Of a DNA stretch of 64,000 nucleotides, positions 26,831 through 35,086 are shown piece after piece. The notes under the pieces were generated by a model. That model had not been told where the DNA came from, made no database searches, and worked only from the letters and a program-made list of their open reading frames with translations. Each line of letters starts with the position of its first letter. Within the stretch, counting starts at the first letter, position 1. Position numbers and translations under genes: made by a program. This DNA comes from Nocardia aurantia. Its GTDB lineage: Bacteria > Actinomycetota > Actinomycetes > Mycobacteriales > Mycobacteriaceae. The stretch covers positions 62,001 to 126,000 of the forward strand of contig NZ_WEGI01000010.1 in NCBI RefSeq assembly GCF_009604425.1, in the 5' to 3' direction.

Positions 26831-27448
26831 GTGCCCGAGTTCATCGCCATCACCGCCGACGCCCTCCTCGACCTGGTCACCGAGCGCGCGGCCGTCCGGA
26901 CCGGCCACGCCGTGGTGGCGATCGAGGGCGCCGACGCGGCCGATCCGGTGGTCTTCGCGGGCGGGATCGCGGACCGGTTGCGCGCCCGCGGCCGGGCCGC
27001 CGCGGTGGTGTCGCTGCACGATTTCGTCCGGCCCGCCTCCCTGCGTTACGAGTTCGGCCGCGACGAGATGTCCTACCGGACAGCCTGGTTCGATTACGCC
27101 GGACTGGATCGGGAAGTGCTGCAAGCACTCCGGCGAGACGACCGCTGGCTGCCCGCGCTCTGGGACGAGCGCACCGACCGCTCAGCCCGCGCGAGAACCG
27201 TTGCGGCGAACGGCGATACGGTGCTCCTAGTGGCCGGGCCGATGCTGCTTGGCCGGGGCCTGGATTTCGATCTGACGGTCGAACTCCGGTTGTCCGAGGG
27301 GGCGCTGCGCCGCGCGGCGGATCCGGCGACCGCCTTCACCGTCGAGGCGTTGCTGCGGCATCGGCGCGAGGCCGCGGCCGAGCCGGACATCCTGGTGGCC
27401 TGGGACCACCGGGACCGGCCCGCGGCGCGAATCCGGCAGTCGCACTGA
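26831..27448 (+). CDS. Uridine kinase-like P-loop protein with degenerate Walker A
   Basis: A GTG at 26831 gives 205 residues that line up with actinobacterial uridine kinase-like proteins: a first strand HAVVAIEG, a DxF-RP segment (SLHDFVRPASLRYEFGRD) and SYRTAWFDYAGLDREVLQALR. The nucleotide-binding loop, normally GxxGxGKS/T, reads GADAADPVVFA (33-43), so the lysine and serine/threonine are gone. The protein is probably not a conventional kinase, or it uses a non-canonical site. It is divergent from tesB and convergent with the esterase gene. No strong ribosome binding site is seen, so a leaderless transcript is possible. Confidence in the gene is good, in the activity low. Confidence 0.7.
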   Translation: MPEFIAITADALLDLVTERAAVRTGHAVVAIEGADAADPVVFAGGIADRLRARGRAAAVVSLHDFVRPASLRYEFGRDEMSYRTAWFDYAGLDREVLQALRRDDRWLPALWDERTDRSARARTVAANGDTVLLVAGPMLLGRGLDFDLTVELRLSEGALRRAADPATAFTVEALLRHRREAAAEPDILVAWDHRDRPAARIRQSH

Positions 27449-27455
27449 GCCGCCC

Positions 27456-27474
27456 GGTGCGGCGCGGCCGCACC
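27456..27474. terminator. Bidirectional hairpin between convergent genes
   Basis: GGTGCGGC (27456-27463) and GCCGCACC (27467-27474) with a 3-base loop, between the stops of the uridine kinase-like gene and the esterase gene. Confidence 0.6.
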
Positions 27475-27480
27475 CACGAG

Positions 27481-28968
27481 TCACTGCGTCACGGGGACCG
27501 GCAGGCCGACGCGGGCCGTCACCCACGGCAGTGACGAGCGGAACGCCGCGGAGGCGAACTGCCAGGTGTGGCCGCCCTCGGTGGTGTGGATCGTGCACTC
27601 GATGCCGACCTGGTGCCCGGTCTCGCACAGCTTCTCGGCCGCCCCGACCTCGCCGGTGTCCATGACGCCGTCCTGGCCGCCGAAGCCCACCTGATCCTCG
27701 GACACCTTCGGCATCCGGAAGTCCGGCGTCTTGCCGTCGGTGGTCTTGCCGTCGGTCATCCGCTTGGGCGGGGTCAGATCGTCGAACAGGCCGGCGACCC
27801 CCGTGTACGGGCCGTGCTTCTGCATCACGGTCACCGGATCGAAGGCATCCCAGGCGGCGGCGTCGCCGCCGAACAGCCGCTTGACGGTCTGCTCCTTGTT
27901 GCCCGACACCGGGCCGATGTCCCCGGCGATGTCGACGAAGGTGTGGAACAGTTCCGGATGCATGACGGTCAGGTCGATCGCGCAGGTGCCGCCCATCGAC
28001 CAGCCGATCACCGCCCAGTTGGCCGGGTCGGCGGACGCGCCGAACTTCTGTTCCACGTACGACGGGACGTCCTTGGTGAGGTGGTCGGCGGCGTCGCCGC
28101 GCGGCCCGTTGACGCATTCGGTGTCGTTGTTGAACGACCCGCTGGAGTCGATGAACACCATGATCGGCGCCTGCCCGTTGTTGGCGGCGGTGAACTTGTC
28201 GATATCGGGCATGATCTGGCCGCTGCGCAACCAGTCCCCAGGGGTGTTGAACTCGCCGGCGATCATCATCACGACCGGCAGTTTCGGCGGATTCGGGCCG
28301 GCGAACCAGGCCGGCGGCAGATAGACGTCCTCGGTACGATGCGGGAAGTGACTACCGCTGGTGGGGATGTCCACCGGCACCACGACACCGGTCTTCGGGT
28401 TCGTGTCACGCATGCCGGCGAGCGCGTCGAGCGCGGTCTGATGCGGCAGCGGGCCGGCGGTCACGGCGTTCCAGGCCGACTGCACGCTCGGGTAGTAGCC
28501 CACCCACTGGTTGAGGACGACGGCCGCGCTGGCCGCCGTCACCGGCACCGCCAGGATGGCGACGACCCGGTACCACCAGCGGGCGCGCGGCCAGCCGAGC
28601 ACGGCGATCGCGATCGCGGCGGCGGTGGCGCCCACACACACCCACAGCAGCGGCGGCGCCGGATCGGAGGCCAGCCCCTGTTCGTTCATGTAGTAGAGGC
28701 CAGCCAGGCCCGCCGCCACGGCGATCACCAGGGCGATCGGCACGCGGATCAGCCACCATTGCCGGCTCGGCCGCACGATCGCGATGATCAACAGCGCGAG
28801 CGCGACCAGTTCGATGGTCAGCGGGAGCCAGCCGTGCAGCAGCGACAGCCCGCGGTGGAAACCTCCGTAGGGGTGGAGGTTCGCCGACGGAAGCTGTGGG
28901 GGCGGGGGCGGGGCGACGCTCGTGGTGGGCAGCGGCGTCGTCGGTACGTCCATCGGCGCTAGAAACAC
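27481..28968 (-). CDS. Membrane-anchored alpha/beta-hydrolase, esterase D / antigen 85-like
   Basis: A GTG at 28968 (GAGGA eight bases upstream) gives 495 residues; the ATG at 28953 is the alternative. The first part is Pro-rich, followed by four hydrophobic helices (about 40-175). The outer domain is an alpha/beta-hydrolase with LPVVMMIAGEFNTPGDWLRSG, the nucleophile elbow GWSMGG and a late HTW (GGHTWQFASAAF). This arrangement resembles corynebacterial and nocardial membrane esterases related to mycolyltransferases. It may act on a lipid or cell-wall ester outside the membrane; the substrate is not known. It is transcribed toward tesB, convergent with the kinase-like gene. Confidence 0.82.
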   Translation of the reverse strand: MFLAPMDVPTTPLPTTSVAPPPPPQLPSANLHPYGGFHRGLSLLHGWLPLTIELVALALLIIAIVRPSRQWWLIRVPIALVIAVAAGLAGLYYMNEQGLASDPAPPLLWVCVGATAAAIAIAVLGWPRARWWYRVVAILAVPVTAASAAVVLNQWVGYYPSVQSAWNAVTAGPLPHQTALDALAGMRDTNPKTGVVVPVDIPTSGSHFPHRTEDVYLPPAWFAGPNPPKLPVVMMIAGEFNTPGDWLRSGQIMPDIDKFTAANNGQAPIMVFIDSSGSFNNDTECVNGPRGDAADHLTKDVPSYVEQKFGASADPANWAVIGWSMGGTCAIDLTVMHPELFHTFVDIAGDIGPVSGNKEQTVKRLFGGDAAAWDAFDPVTVMQKHGPYTGVAGLFDDLTPPKRMTDGKTTDGKTPDFRMPKVSEDQVGFGGQDGVMDTGEVGAAEKLCETGHQVGIECTIHTTEGGHTWQFASAAFRSSLPWVTARVGLPVPVTQ

Positions 28969-29036
28969 GATCGTAATCCTCGATCCTTTTCTTGAACGCC
29001 GGCTGTGAATCCGCTCCGAGTCCGGTGGATCGCCCC

Positions 29037-30404
29037 CTATCCGAGCGCGATCGTGGCGGATTCGGCGTTCGTTCCGTCCGGCGTGTCGCCGAGTCCGGAT
29101 GAGGCGGCGGCGTGGAACATCCGGCAACGCCGCCGGACGTCGGCGCGGTCGGCGGGTTCGGGGATGGTGTCGTCGATCTGCCGTTCGATCATGGCGGCCT
29201 GGTCGAGCAGCACCCGGCGGCGCCCGGGATCGGTGGTGCTGTCGGAGATCCGGGTCAGCGCGTCGAGCAGCCGGATCATCACGGCGGTGTCGCCGCGGCC
29301 GGCCTGGCGGATCTTCTCGAACGCGCGCTGCACCAGTCGTTCGTAGCTGACCTGAGAGGCGATCACCCGGATCCGCCCGAGCCGATCCCGCCGCACGGGT
29401 ACCGGATCCCAGGCGACCGCGATCCGGGACAGGCAGTCACCGAGCCAGTCGATGCAGGCCAGTGCGGTGAAGATGTCGTTGGTCGAGGAGCCCAGGGCGC
29501 GCAGGGCGATCTCCACCAGCTGGTCGATGCCGAACGAGATGTCCTGCACCAGACTGCGTGTCGACCCGGTGACGTGCCCGCGGGCGAAGTTCTCGGCGAT
29601 CCGGTCGGCCGCGTCGGCCGGCCACACCGTGGCCACCACCTGTCCCTCGGTGAGGAAATGGCCGGGACGGTAGGGCAGATGGACGACGGCGTCGGCGGCC
29701 GCCGCCAGCCGGACCAGTCGCTCGTAGCGGATGTACTGCAGATAACCGCTGCTGGTCGTCCGCACCACGCCGCCGGATTCGTCGAGCAGGGTGAGCAGTT
29801 CGGCGGTCGACGGGCCCTGCGCGGCGGTGGTGGGGGACAGGTCCCGGTTGGCGTCCACGGCCAGGTTGACGTCGCGGGCGATGTCGGCGATCACGTTCGG
29901 CAGCTGGATCTGCATCGCGATGTGGTTGATGAAATAGATCAGCACCGCCAGATCCAGCACCATCGAGGCGATCGACACGGTGACGCCGATGTGCGGCACG
30001 AAGTCCGGCCCGAGCACCACCAGCACGGCGATGGCGTAGACGAAGGTCGCGACGAAGGTTCCCAGGGTTAGCTGGGTGCCGCGATCGCGGATGAAGTTGC
30101 GCAGCATGCGCGGACCGAACTGGGTGGAGGCCAGCGTCAGCGCCACGATGGTGATCGAGAAGACCACGCCGACCACGGTGATGATCGCGGCCGCGATCGC
30201 GGTGAGCACCTGCCGGGCCGCGTCCGGCGTGCCGCCGATAACCCAGGGCGGAATCTGGAAGGCGCCGTTCGCGGCCGCGCGATCGAGGGTGAGCGTGACC
30301 GCGAAGATCAGCATGGCGACCAGCACCACGAGGGTCGGCACGAACCAGAGATTCGTGCGCAGGCGCTCCCGCCAGCGGTCCGTCTCCCACCAGATGCCGC
30401 GCAC
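29037..30404 (-). CDS. DUF2254 family membrane protein
   Basis: A 455-residue protein with four N-terminal membrane helices (about 20-40, 65-90, 110-135, 140-165) and a long cytoplasmic part. The conserved block STQFGPRMLRNFIRDRGTQLTLGTFVATFVYAI and the later DISFGIDQLVEIALRALG-S-STNDIFTA match DUF2254. The function of this family is unknown. It is 68 bases upstream of the esterase on the same strand, so co-expression is possible. The gene is full length by family standards. Confidence 0.85.
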   Translation of the reverse strand: MRGIWWETDRWRERLRTNLWFVPTLVVLVAMLIFAVTLTLDRAAANGAFQIPPWVIGGTPDAARQVLTAIAAAIITVVGVVFSITIVALTLASTQFGPRMLRNFIRDRGTQLTLGTFVATFVYAIAVLVVLGPDFVPHIGVTVSIASMVLDLAVLIYFINHIAMQIQLPNVIADIARDVNLAVDANRDLSPTTAAQGPSTAELLTLLDESGGVVRTTSSGYLQYIRYERLVRLAAAADAVVHLPYRPGHFLTEGQVVATVWPADAADRIAENFARGHVTGSTRSLVQDISFGIDQLVEIALRALGSSTNDIFTALACIDWLGDCLSRIAVAWDPVPVRRDRLGRIRVIASQVSYERLVQRAFEKIRQAGRGDTAVMIRLLDALTRISDSTTDPGRRRVLLDQAAMIERQIDDTIPEPADRADVRRRCRMFHAAASSGLGDTPDGTNAESATIALG

Positions 30405-30545
30405 GGCCGTCTCCCTTCGACGCGCCGGTCGGAGGTGGGCACGTCGGCGAGAAATCTACCGGGGTATGGCGCCGATTTCCGCACGAAGACGGACCGGTCG
30501 GTCGGCCTTGCCGGGGGTTCGCTTTCCGTGGCAGGGCCTCCGGCT

Positions 30546-30669
30546 GCCACTGTTCTTCCCGATCGTGGTGCCCGGGCGCCACTGTCCTCCCGATCGTGGT
30601 GCCTGGGTGCCACTGTTCTTCCCGATCGTGGTGCTCGGGTGTCGCGTCTTCCTGATCGTGGTGCCCGGT
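30546..30669. repeat. 31-32-bp tandem repeat, four copies, upstream of the DUF2254 gene
   Basis: Units start near 30546, 30578, 30609 and 30641. The shared core TTCCCGATCGTGGTGCCCGG is kept with few changes; the last unit is shorter. The array sits in a gap (30405-30819) with no other gene. No spacers separate the units, so it is not a CRISPR. Confidence 0.85.
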
Positions 30670-30819
30670 GTCGCGCGGGCGCGCTGTCATCCGTTCGATC
30701 GCGTGGCGAGGGTGCGGCGCGCGGTCGGGGTGCGGTTCGAGATCTTCGACGACCAGGCAGCCTTGCGGGTCGGCGAGATCGGCGCACGCGGCGCGACCGG
30801 CATGCCGGTCACGGGTCGG

Positions 30820-32091
30820 TTACGCGGATTTTCGCTGAGGTTCCGCGCCCAGCGGCGGCACCATCACCGCCCCGGCCGCGCGCAGCCCCGTGGCGAGGGC
30901 GGTCAGCGCGGGGATCGCGATGGGATGCCGAGCGGCCGCGAGGACCGTCGGCGCGGGCCGCCCGCTCGCGGGGAGCCCGCCGGGGAGGTCGGCCGGATGT
31001 CGCGTGGTGCGCGAAGCCGAGGCGGGGCGTCCGGGGGCCGCAGCGGCCGTTGTGGCGCGGCCGGTGGTGGCGGCGGCCGGGGCAGGGTGCCCGGTGGCGG
31101 CGGCCGGGGCAGGGTGCCCGGTGGGGACGGCGGCCGGGGCAGGGCGGCCGGTGGTTGCGGCCGGGACAGGGCGGCCGGTGGCGACGGCGTACGCGATACC
31201 TTCAGGTGCGGAATGTCCTTGTGGCACAGCATATGTGCCGTGGGCCGGGGCGAGGTATCTGCTGGGGACGGCGGTCGCGGGCCTCGCGGTGGGTTGTTCC
31301 ACGGGCAGCTGTGCACCCACGCGAGCCGGCAGCGCGCGCAACCGGACGGTTGTCGCGTCGAACCAGCGCAGGTACGGGGTGGCGGCCCAGCCCGCCAGCA
31401 GGATCAGGGCGGTTCCGGCGATGCCGTCCAGCAGGTAGTGGTTGGCGGTGCCGACGACCACCAGCACGATCAGGACCGGGTAGGCCGCGCCCAGGGCCCG
31501 GACCCACCGGTGCCGGGCGTGCCGGAAGACCAGCAGCCCGCACCACACCGCCCAGCCGACGTGCAGGCTGGGCATCGCGGCGAATTCGTTGGTGATCGAG
31601 CCGAATCCGCGCGGCGCGCTGGCGTCGTCGTCCCACCAGCCGGCCGCGGCGTGCTCGGACATCACGTCGACGTATCCGCCGCCGGTCAGCAGTCGCGGCG
31701 GCGCGGTCGGGAAGAACACGAATCCGGCCAGCCCGGCGACGGTGGCCAGCGCGAGCTGGGTGCGGCCGCGCCGGTAGGCGGGCCGATGCGCCCGCCACAG
31801 CCAGATCAGCACGGCCGCGGTCACCACGTAGTGCAGGGTGGCGTAGGCGTAGTCGGCCGGAATACCGAGCCAGGCCCGGTCGGCGACCAGGTTGTTCAGC
31901 CAGTGCTCGGGCCGCAGACCCAGCCGGTCCTCGACGCGCTGCACGACCTGCCCGTTCCGGTCGGCCACGTCCTGACCGCCCCGGACCAGGAACCGGGTGC
32001 CGTCGTAGGCGATGTAGAGCGACAGCAGCAGGGCGATCTCACCGAGATGCGCCCGATATCGAGACAGGGAGGACCGGATGGGCTCGATCAT
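30820..32091 (-). CDS. PAP2-superfamily membrane phosphatase/transferase with repetitive tail
   Basis: A 423-residue protein. About 240 N-terminal residues form six membrane helices and carry the acid-phosphatase motifs PSLHVGWAVWCGLL and GTANHYLLDGIAG (catalytic histidines). This is the PAP2/inositolphosphotransferase type found in actinobacterial lipid metabolism (polyprenyl- or PI-related substrates are possible). The C-terminal about 150 residues are low complexity, with TGRPAPAA/TGHPAPAA units of 9-10 residues. ATG at 32091 is set by GGAGG eight bases upstream. It is divergent from a TetR regulator with an operator-like dyad between them. Confidence 0.82.
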   Translation of the reverse strand: MIEPIRSSLSRYRAHLGEIALLLSLYIAYDGTRFLVRGGQDVADRNGQVVQRVEDRLGLRPEHWLNNLVADRAWLGIPADYAYATLHYVVTAAVLIWLWRAHRPAYRRGRTQLALATVAGLAGFVFFPTAPPRLLTGGGYVDVMSEHAAAGWWDDDASAPRGFGSITNEFAAMPSLHVGWAVWCGLLVFRHARHRWVRALGAAYPVLIVLVVVGTANHYLLDGIAGTALILLAGWAATPYLRWFDATTVRLRALPARVGAQLPVEQPTARPATAVPSRYLAPAHGTYAVPQGHSAPEGIAYAVATGRPVPAATTGRPAPAAVPTGHPAPAAATGHPAPAAATTGRATTAAAAPGRPASASRTTRHPADLPGGLPASGRPAPTVLAAARHPIAIPALTALATGLRAAGAVMVPPLGAEPQRKSA

Positions 32092-32118
32092 TCCGCTGAC
32101 CTCCGCTTCGCGGTTGGC

Positions 32119-32141
32119 GTACGATGTACCGTACGCAGTAC
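32119..32141. promoter_or_regulatory. Candidate TetR operator between PAP2 and TetR genes
   Basis: Four GTAC tetramers arranged GTAC-N3-GTAC-C-GTAC-N3-GTAC make a 23-bp dyad centred on 32130. It lies 28 bases from the PAP2 start and 62 bases from the TetR start, as expected for a regulator that represses both. Assignment is inference. Confidence 0.6.
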
Positions 32142-32202
32142 GGACCAACATACCAGCAGACTGTTCACCGAATCGCAACCATCCCGTTCCCAGGAGCACG
32201 GA

Positions 32203-32877
32203 GTGACCCCAGCCGCATCCCGCCGCCGAGCGACGCGCAACACGCTCAGCGCCGACCGGATCGTCGACGCGGCGCTGCACCTGCTCGACACCACCACGGC
32301 GGAGGAACTGTCCATGCGCACGCTCGCCGCGGAGCTCGGCGTGGGCACGATGACCCTCTACACGTACTTCCGCGGTAAGGACGAGATCCTGCAGGCCGCC
32401 CGCGATCGGGTGCTCGACAGCTTCCATCCGCCCGCGGTCGAGGGCGACTGGGAGGAACAGGTCCGCGCGTGCTGCACCGCGCTGTACGGCCTGCTGGTCG
32501 AGCGGCCCGCGGTCATGCGGGTACTGGCCACCGGGATGCACGGCGACGACGAGTTCGCCGATACCGCCACGGCCGCACTGGAATTCATCGTCCGGCAGCT
32601 GCGGGGCGCGGGTCTGGACCGGGAATGCACCGCGCGCGGCTACGTGGTGTTGCTGCAGTACACCTTCGGTGCGGCGCTGGGCCGGGTACGGGCCGCGGCG
32701 CACGAACCCGGCGAAATGCCCCGGCTCTCGCCGCAGGCCCATCCGATGATCGCCGATCTCGCGCCGGAACTGATCCGGGTCCGGTCCTGCGGTGTCGACC
32801 AGTACCTCTTCGGCCTGAACCTGCTGCTCACCGGCTTGCGCGAATCGGCCGCGGCCGAAACGCGTTCCGAGAAGTGA
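32203..32877 (+). CDS. TetR-family transcriptional regulator (TetR-C-like)
   Basis: A GTG at 32203 with AGGAG six bases upstream gives 224 residues. The helix-turn-helix is SADRIVDAALHLLDTTTAEELSMRTLAAELGVGTMTLYTYFRGKDEIL (about 16-63). The C-terminal part (FIVRQLRGAGLDRECTARGYVVLLQYTFGAALG) resembles the tetracycline-repressor class C domain. It is divergent from the PAP2 gene. The last 14 codons and the stop lie in the first unit of a 66-bp tandem repeat, so the C-terminus (ESAAAETRSEK) is repeat-derived or gave rise to the repeat. Confidence 0.9.
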   Translation: MTPAASRRRATRNTLSADRIVDAALHLLDTTTAEELSMRTLAAELGVGTMTLYTYFRGKDEILQAARDRVLDSFHPPAVEGDWEEQVRACCTALYGLLVERPAVMRVLATGMHGDDEFADTATAALEFIVRQLRGAGLDRECTARGYVVLLQYTFGAALGRVRAAAHEPGEMPRLSPQAHPMIADLAPELIRVRSCGVDQYLFGLNLLLTGLRESAAAETRSEK

Positions 32878-33098
32878 CGCTACTGTCGTCGTGGCACCGG
32901 TTCGTGCGAATCGGCGACGGCCGCAACGGGTTCCGAGAAGTGACGCTACTGTCGGCGGAGCACTGGTTTGTGTGAATCGGCGACGGCCGCAACGGGTTGC
33001 GAGAGGTGACGCTACTGTCGTCGTGGCACCGGTTCGTGCGAATCGGCGACGGCCGCAACGGGTTCCGAGGGGCGGCCCGACCGTCGGCGTCGCACCGG
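32835..33098 (+). repeat. 66-bp tandem repeat, four copies, beginning inside the TetR gene
   Basis: Units start at 32835, 32901, 32967 and 33033 with exact 66-base spacing; a degraded fifth follows to about 33150. The core CGAATCGGCGACGGCCGCAA, then a GGGTTCCGAGAAGTGACGC block, is strongly kept. Unit 1 contains the TetR stop codon. 66 is a multiple of three, so every frame through the array is open and translates as a 22-residue repeat. Confidence 0.92.
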
Positions 33099-33266
33099 CG
33101 TGCGAACCGGTCGGGTTCGCAACGGTTCCGGGAGGTGTGGCCCGGCCGACCGGTCGACGGCAGACGGGACCTCCGGTCGCTCCTTCCGTCTCGGCCGTAC
33201 GCCGATGGGCGACTCATGAGGCCGGGTGCGCGCGGTCGCACGCTCGCGCGGTGCGAGAATCGCCGT

Positions 33267-33779
33267 ATGCCGGAACTGGTGCTGGTGCATGGGGACATCA
33301 CCGAACAGCAGGTGGATGCCGTGGTCAACGCGGCGAATTCGGGGTTGCTCGGTGGGGGCGGGGTGGACGGTGCGATCCACCGCCGGGGTGGGCCCGAAAT
33401 CCTCGCCGCCTGCCGGGAATTGCGCGCGACCGATCTCCGGGACGGCCTGCCGACGGGCCGCGCGGTGGCCACCACCGCCGGAAAGCTGCCCGCGCGCTGG
33501 GTGATTCACACCGTCGGGCCGGTGTGGTCGGCGCGCGAGGACCGGTCGGCGCTGCTGGCCTCCTGCTATCGCGAATCCCTGCGCGTCGCGGACGAATTGG
33601 GGGCGCGGACGGTCGCTTTCCCGGCGATCTCGACCGGGGTCTACGGCTGGCCGATCGACGACGGCGCCCGGATCGCGATCGAGACCGTGCGGGACGCCGG
33701 AACCGACGTCGCCGAGGTGCGTTTCGTGCTGTTCACCCCGGATGCCCACGACGCCTTCGCTTCCCGGCTGCGAGCCTGA
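33267..33779 (+). CDS. Macrodomain protein (O-acetyl-ADP-ribose deacetylase type)
   Basis: A 170-residue single macrodomain. It has GDITEQQVDAVVNAANSGLLGGGGVDGAIHRRGGPEI (9-45), the ADP-ribose-binding and catalytic Asn/Asp region of MacroD/YmdB enzymes, and AFPAISTGVYGWP (about 113-125). It likely removes ADP-ribose from proteins or nucleic acid or hydrolyses O-acetyl-ADP-ribose in the cytoplasm. ATG at 33267 matches the homology start. The gene lies directly after the 66-bp repeat and before the SOS-boxed ruvCAB operon. It has no partner ADP-ribosyltransferase here, so a toxin-antitoxin link is not supported. Confidence 0.9.
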   Translation: MPELVLVHGDITEQQVDAVVNAANSGLLGGGGVDGAIHRRGGPEILAACRELRATDLRDGLPTGRAVATTAGKLPARWVIHTVGPVWSAREDRSALLASCYRESLRVADELGARTVAFPAISTGVYGWPIDDGARIAIETVRDAGTDVAEVRFVLFTPDAHDAFASRLRA

Positions 33780-33865
33780 CGCCGCACCTCGGGTGGTCGC
33801 GATGTGCGGGTGCGGAGGGGCCGCCGGGATCCGTGTCGATGGTCCGGACGGCCCGCCGCCTCCGC

Positions 33866-33887
33866 TAGACTTCGAACAACTGTTCGC
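33866..33887 (+). promoter_or_regulatory. ruvCAB promoter -10 with adjoining LexA (SOS) box
   Basis: TAGACT at 33866-33871 fits a -10 element. It is followed at once by TCGAACAACTGTTCGC (33872-33887), matching the actinobacterial LexA consensus TCGAAC-N4-GTTCGA at all positions but the last. It is 22 bases before the ruvC start, so LexA would block the operon and DNA damage would release it. Confidence 0.8.
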
Positions 33888-33908
33888 GAACTCGACAGGG
33901 GTGCTTAC

Positions 33909-34478
33909 GTGCGGGTGATGGGTGTCGACCCCGGGCTCACCCGGTGCGGCGTGAGCATCGTCGACGGCGCGCTGGGACGGCAGGTCACCGCGGTCGCGGT
34001 CGACGTGATCCGCACACCGCCGGAAATGGCGCTGCCGCAACGGTTGTTGTTGGTCGCCGACGCGGCCGAGGAGTGGATGGACCGGCACCGGCCCGAGGCG
34101 GTCGCCATCGAGCGGGTGTTCTCCCAGCACAACGTGCGCACGGCGATGGCCACCGCACAGGCCGGCGGCGTCATCGCGCTCGCGGCGGCCCGCCGGGAGA
34201 TCCCGGTCGCCTTCCACACCCCCAGCCAGGTGAAGGCCGCCGTCACCGGTAACGGCTCCGCGGACAAGGCCCAGGTGACCGCGATGGTGACGCGCATCCT
34301 AGGCTTGGCGACCGCGCCGAAACCCGCCGATGCGGCCGACGCGCTCGCACTGGCGATCTGCCACTGCTGGCGAGCGCCGATGCTGGATCGGATGGCCAAA
34401 GCCGAGGCCCAGGCCGCGGCGGCGCAGCGCAAATACCTGGAACGGGTGGACAAGCAACGGAAGGCGGTGCTGGGGTGA
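33909..34478 (+). CDS. ruvC: Crossover junction endodeoxyribonuclease RuvC
   Basis: A GTG at 33909 gives 189 residues. The RNase H-like core starts [15 protein letters not shown] (catalytic D7), with [22 protein letters not shown] and a late [12 protein letters not shown] block holding further acidic active-site residues. It cuts Holliday junctions symmetrically as part of RuvABC. AGGGG is upstream; a start at the next Met (33918) would remove three residues. It overlaps ruvA by four bases (GTGA) and is under an SOS box. Confidence 0.95.
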   Translation: MRVMGVDPGLTRCGVSIVDGALGRQVTAVAVDVIRTPPEMALPQRLLLVADAAEEWMDRHRPEAVAIERVFSQHNVRTAMATAQAGGVIALAAARREIPVAFHTPSQVKAAVTGNGSADKAQVTAMVTRILGLATAPKPADAADALALAICHCWRAPMLDRMAKAEAQAAAAQRKYLERVDKQRKAVLG

Positions 34479-35080
34479 TCGCGTCGGTACGCGGTGAGGT
34501 GCTCGAGATCGGGCTCGACCATGTGGTGCTCGAGGCCGCCGGCGTCGGCTACCGGCTCAACGCCACGCCCGCGACCCTGGCCGGTCTCACCCGCGGCGAG
34601 GAGGCGCGGCTCTGCACCGCGATGATCGTCCGCGAGGATTCGATGACGCTGTTCGGTTTCGCCGACACCGAGGCGCGCGACCTGTTCGGCCTGTTGCAGA
34701 CAGTCTCCGGGGTCGGCCCCCGGCTGGCGATGGCGGTGCTGGCGGTGCTGGAGCCGGAGTCGTTGCGAAAGGCGTTGGCGGAGGGCAACATCGCGGCGCT
34801 GACCCGGGTGCCGGGGATCGGTAAGCGGGGCGCCGAGCGGATGGTGGTCGAACTGCGCGACAAGGTGAATCTCGTTCCGGTGCAATCGGGTCCGCCGGGC
34901 GCGGGTCCCGCGGCGGTGGTCACCCCGGTGCGCGATCAGGTGGTGGAGGCGCTCATCGGACTCGGATTCCCGGTGCGGCAGGCCGAACCGGCGGTCGACG
35001 CGGTCCTCACCGAGGATCCGGATCTGGGCACCTCGAAGGCGCTGCGGGCGGCCCTGGGCCTGCTGGGCAAGAATCGGTAG
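34475..35080 (+). CDS. ruvA: Holliday junction branch migration protein RuvA
   Basis: A 201-residue protein with the OB-fold start ([29 protein letters not shown]), two helix-hairpin-helix motifs ([19 protein letters not shown] and [19 protein letters not shown]) and a C-terminal RuvB-contact domain. Tetramers bind the four-way junction and load RuvB. It starts with GTG overlapping the ruvC stop and is followed by ruvB after 6 bases. Confidence 0.96.
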   Translation: MIASVRGEVLEIGLDHVVLEAAGVGYRLNATPATLAGLTRGEEARLCTAMIVREDSMTLFGFADTEARDLFGLLQTVSGVGPRLAMAVLAVLEPESLRKALAEGNIAALTRVPGIGKRGAERMVVELRDKVNLVPVQSGPPGAGPAAVVTPVRDQVVEALIGLGFPVRQAEPAVDAVLTEDPDLGTSKALRAALGLLGKNR

Positions 35081-35086
35081 TCCGGC

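Noticed and set aside
32828-33475. Reverse and alternative forward frames through the 66-bp repeat
   Set aside because: All frames are open because the unit is a multiple of three without stops in most frames. The sequence is repetitive and overlaps the better supported TetR and macrodomain genes.
33267-33779. Macrodomain gene as part of a toxin-antitoxin (DarTG-like) pair
   Set aside because: No DarT-like ADP-ribosyltransferase lies next to it; neighbours are a TetR gene with repeats and ruvCAB.
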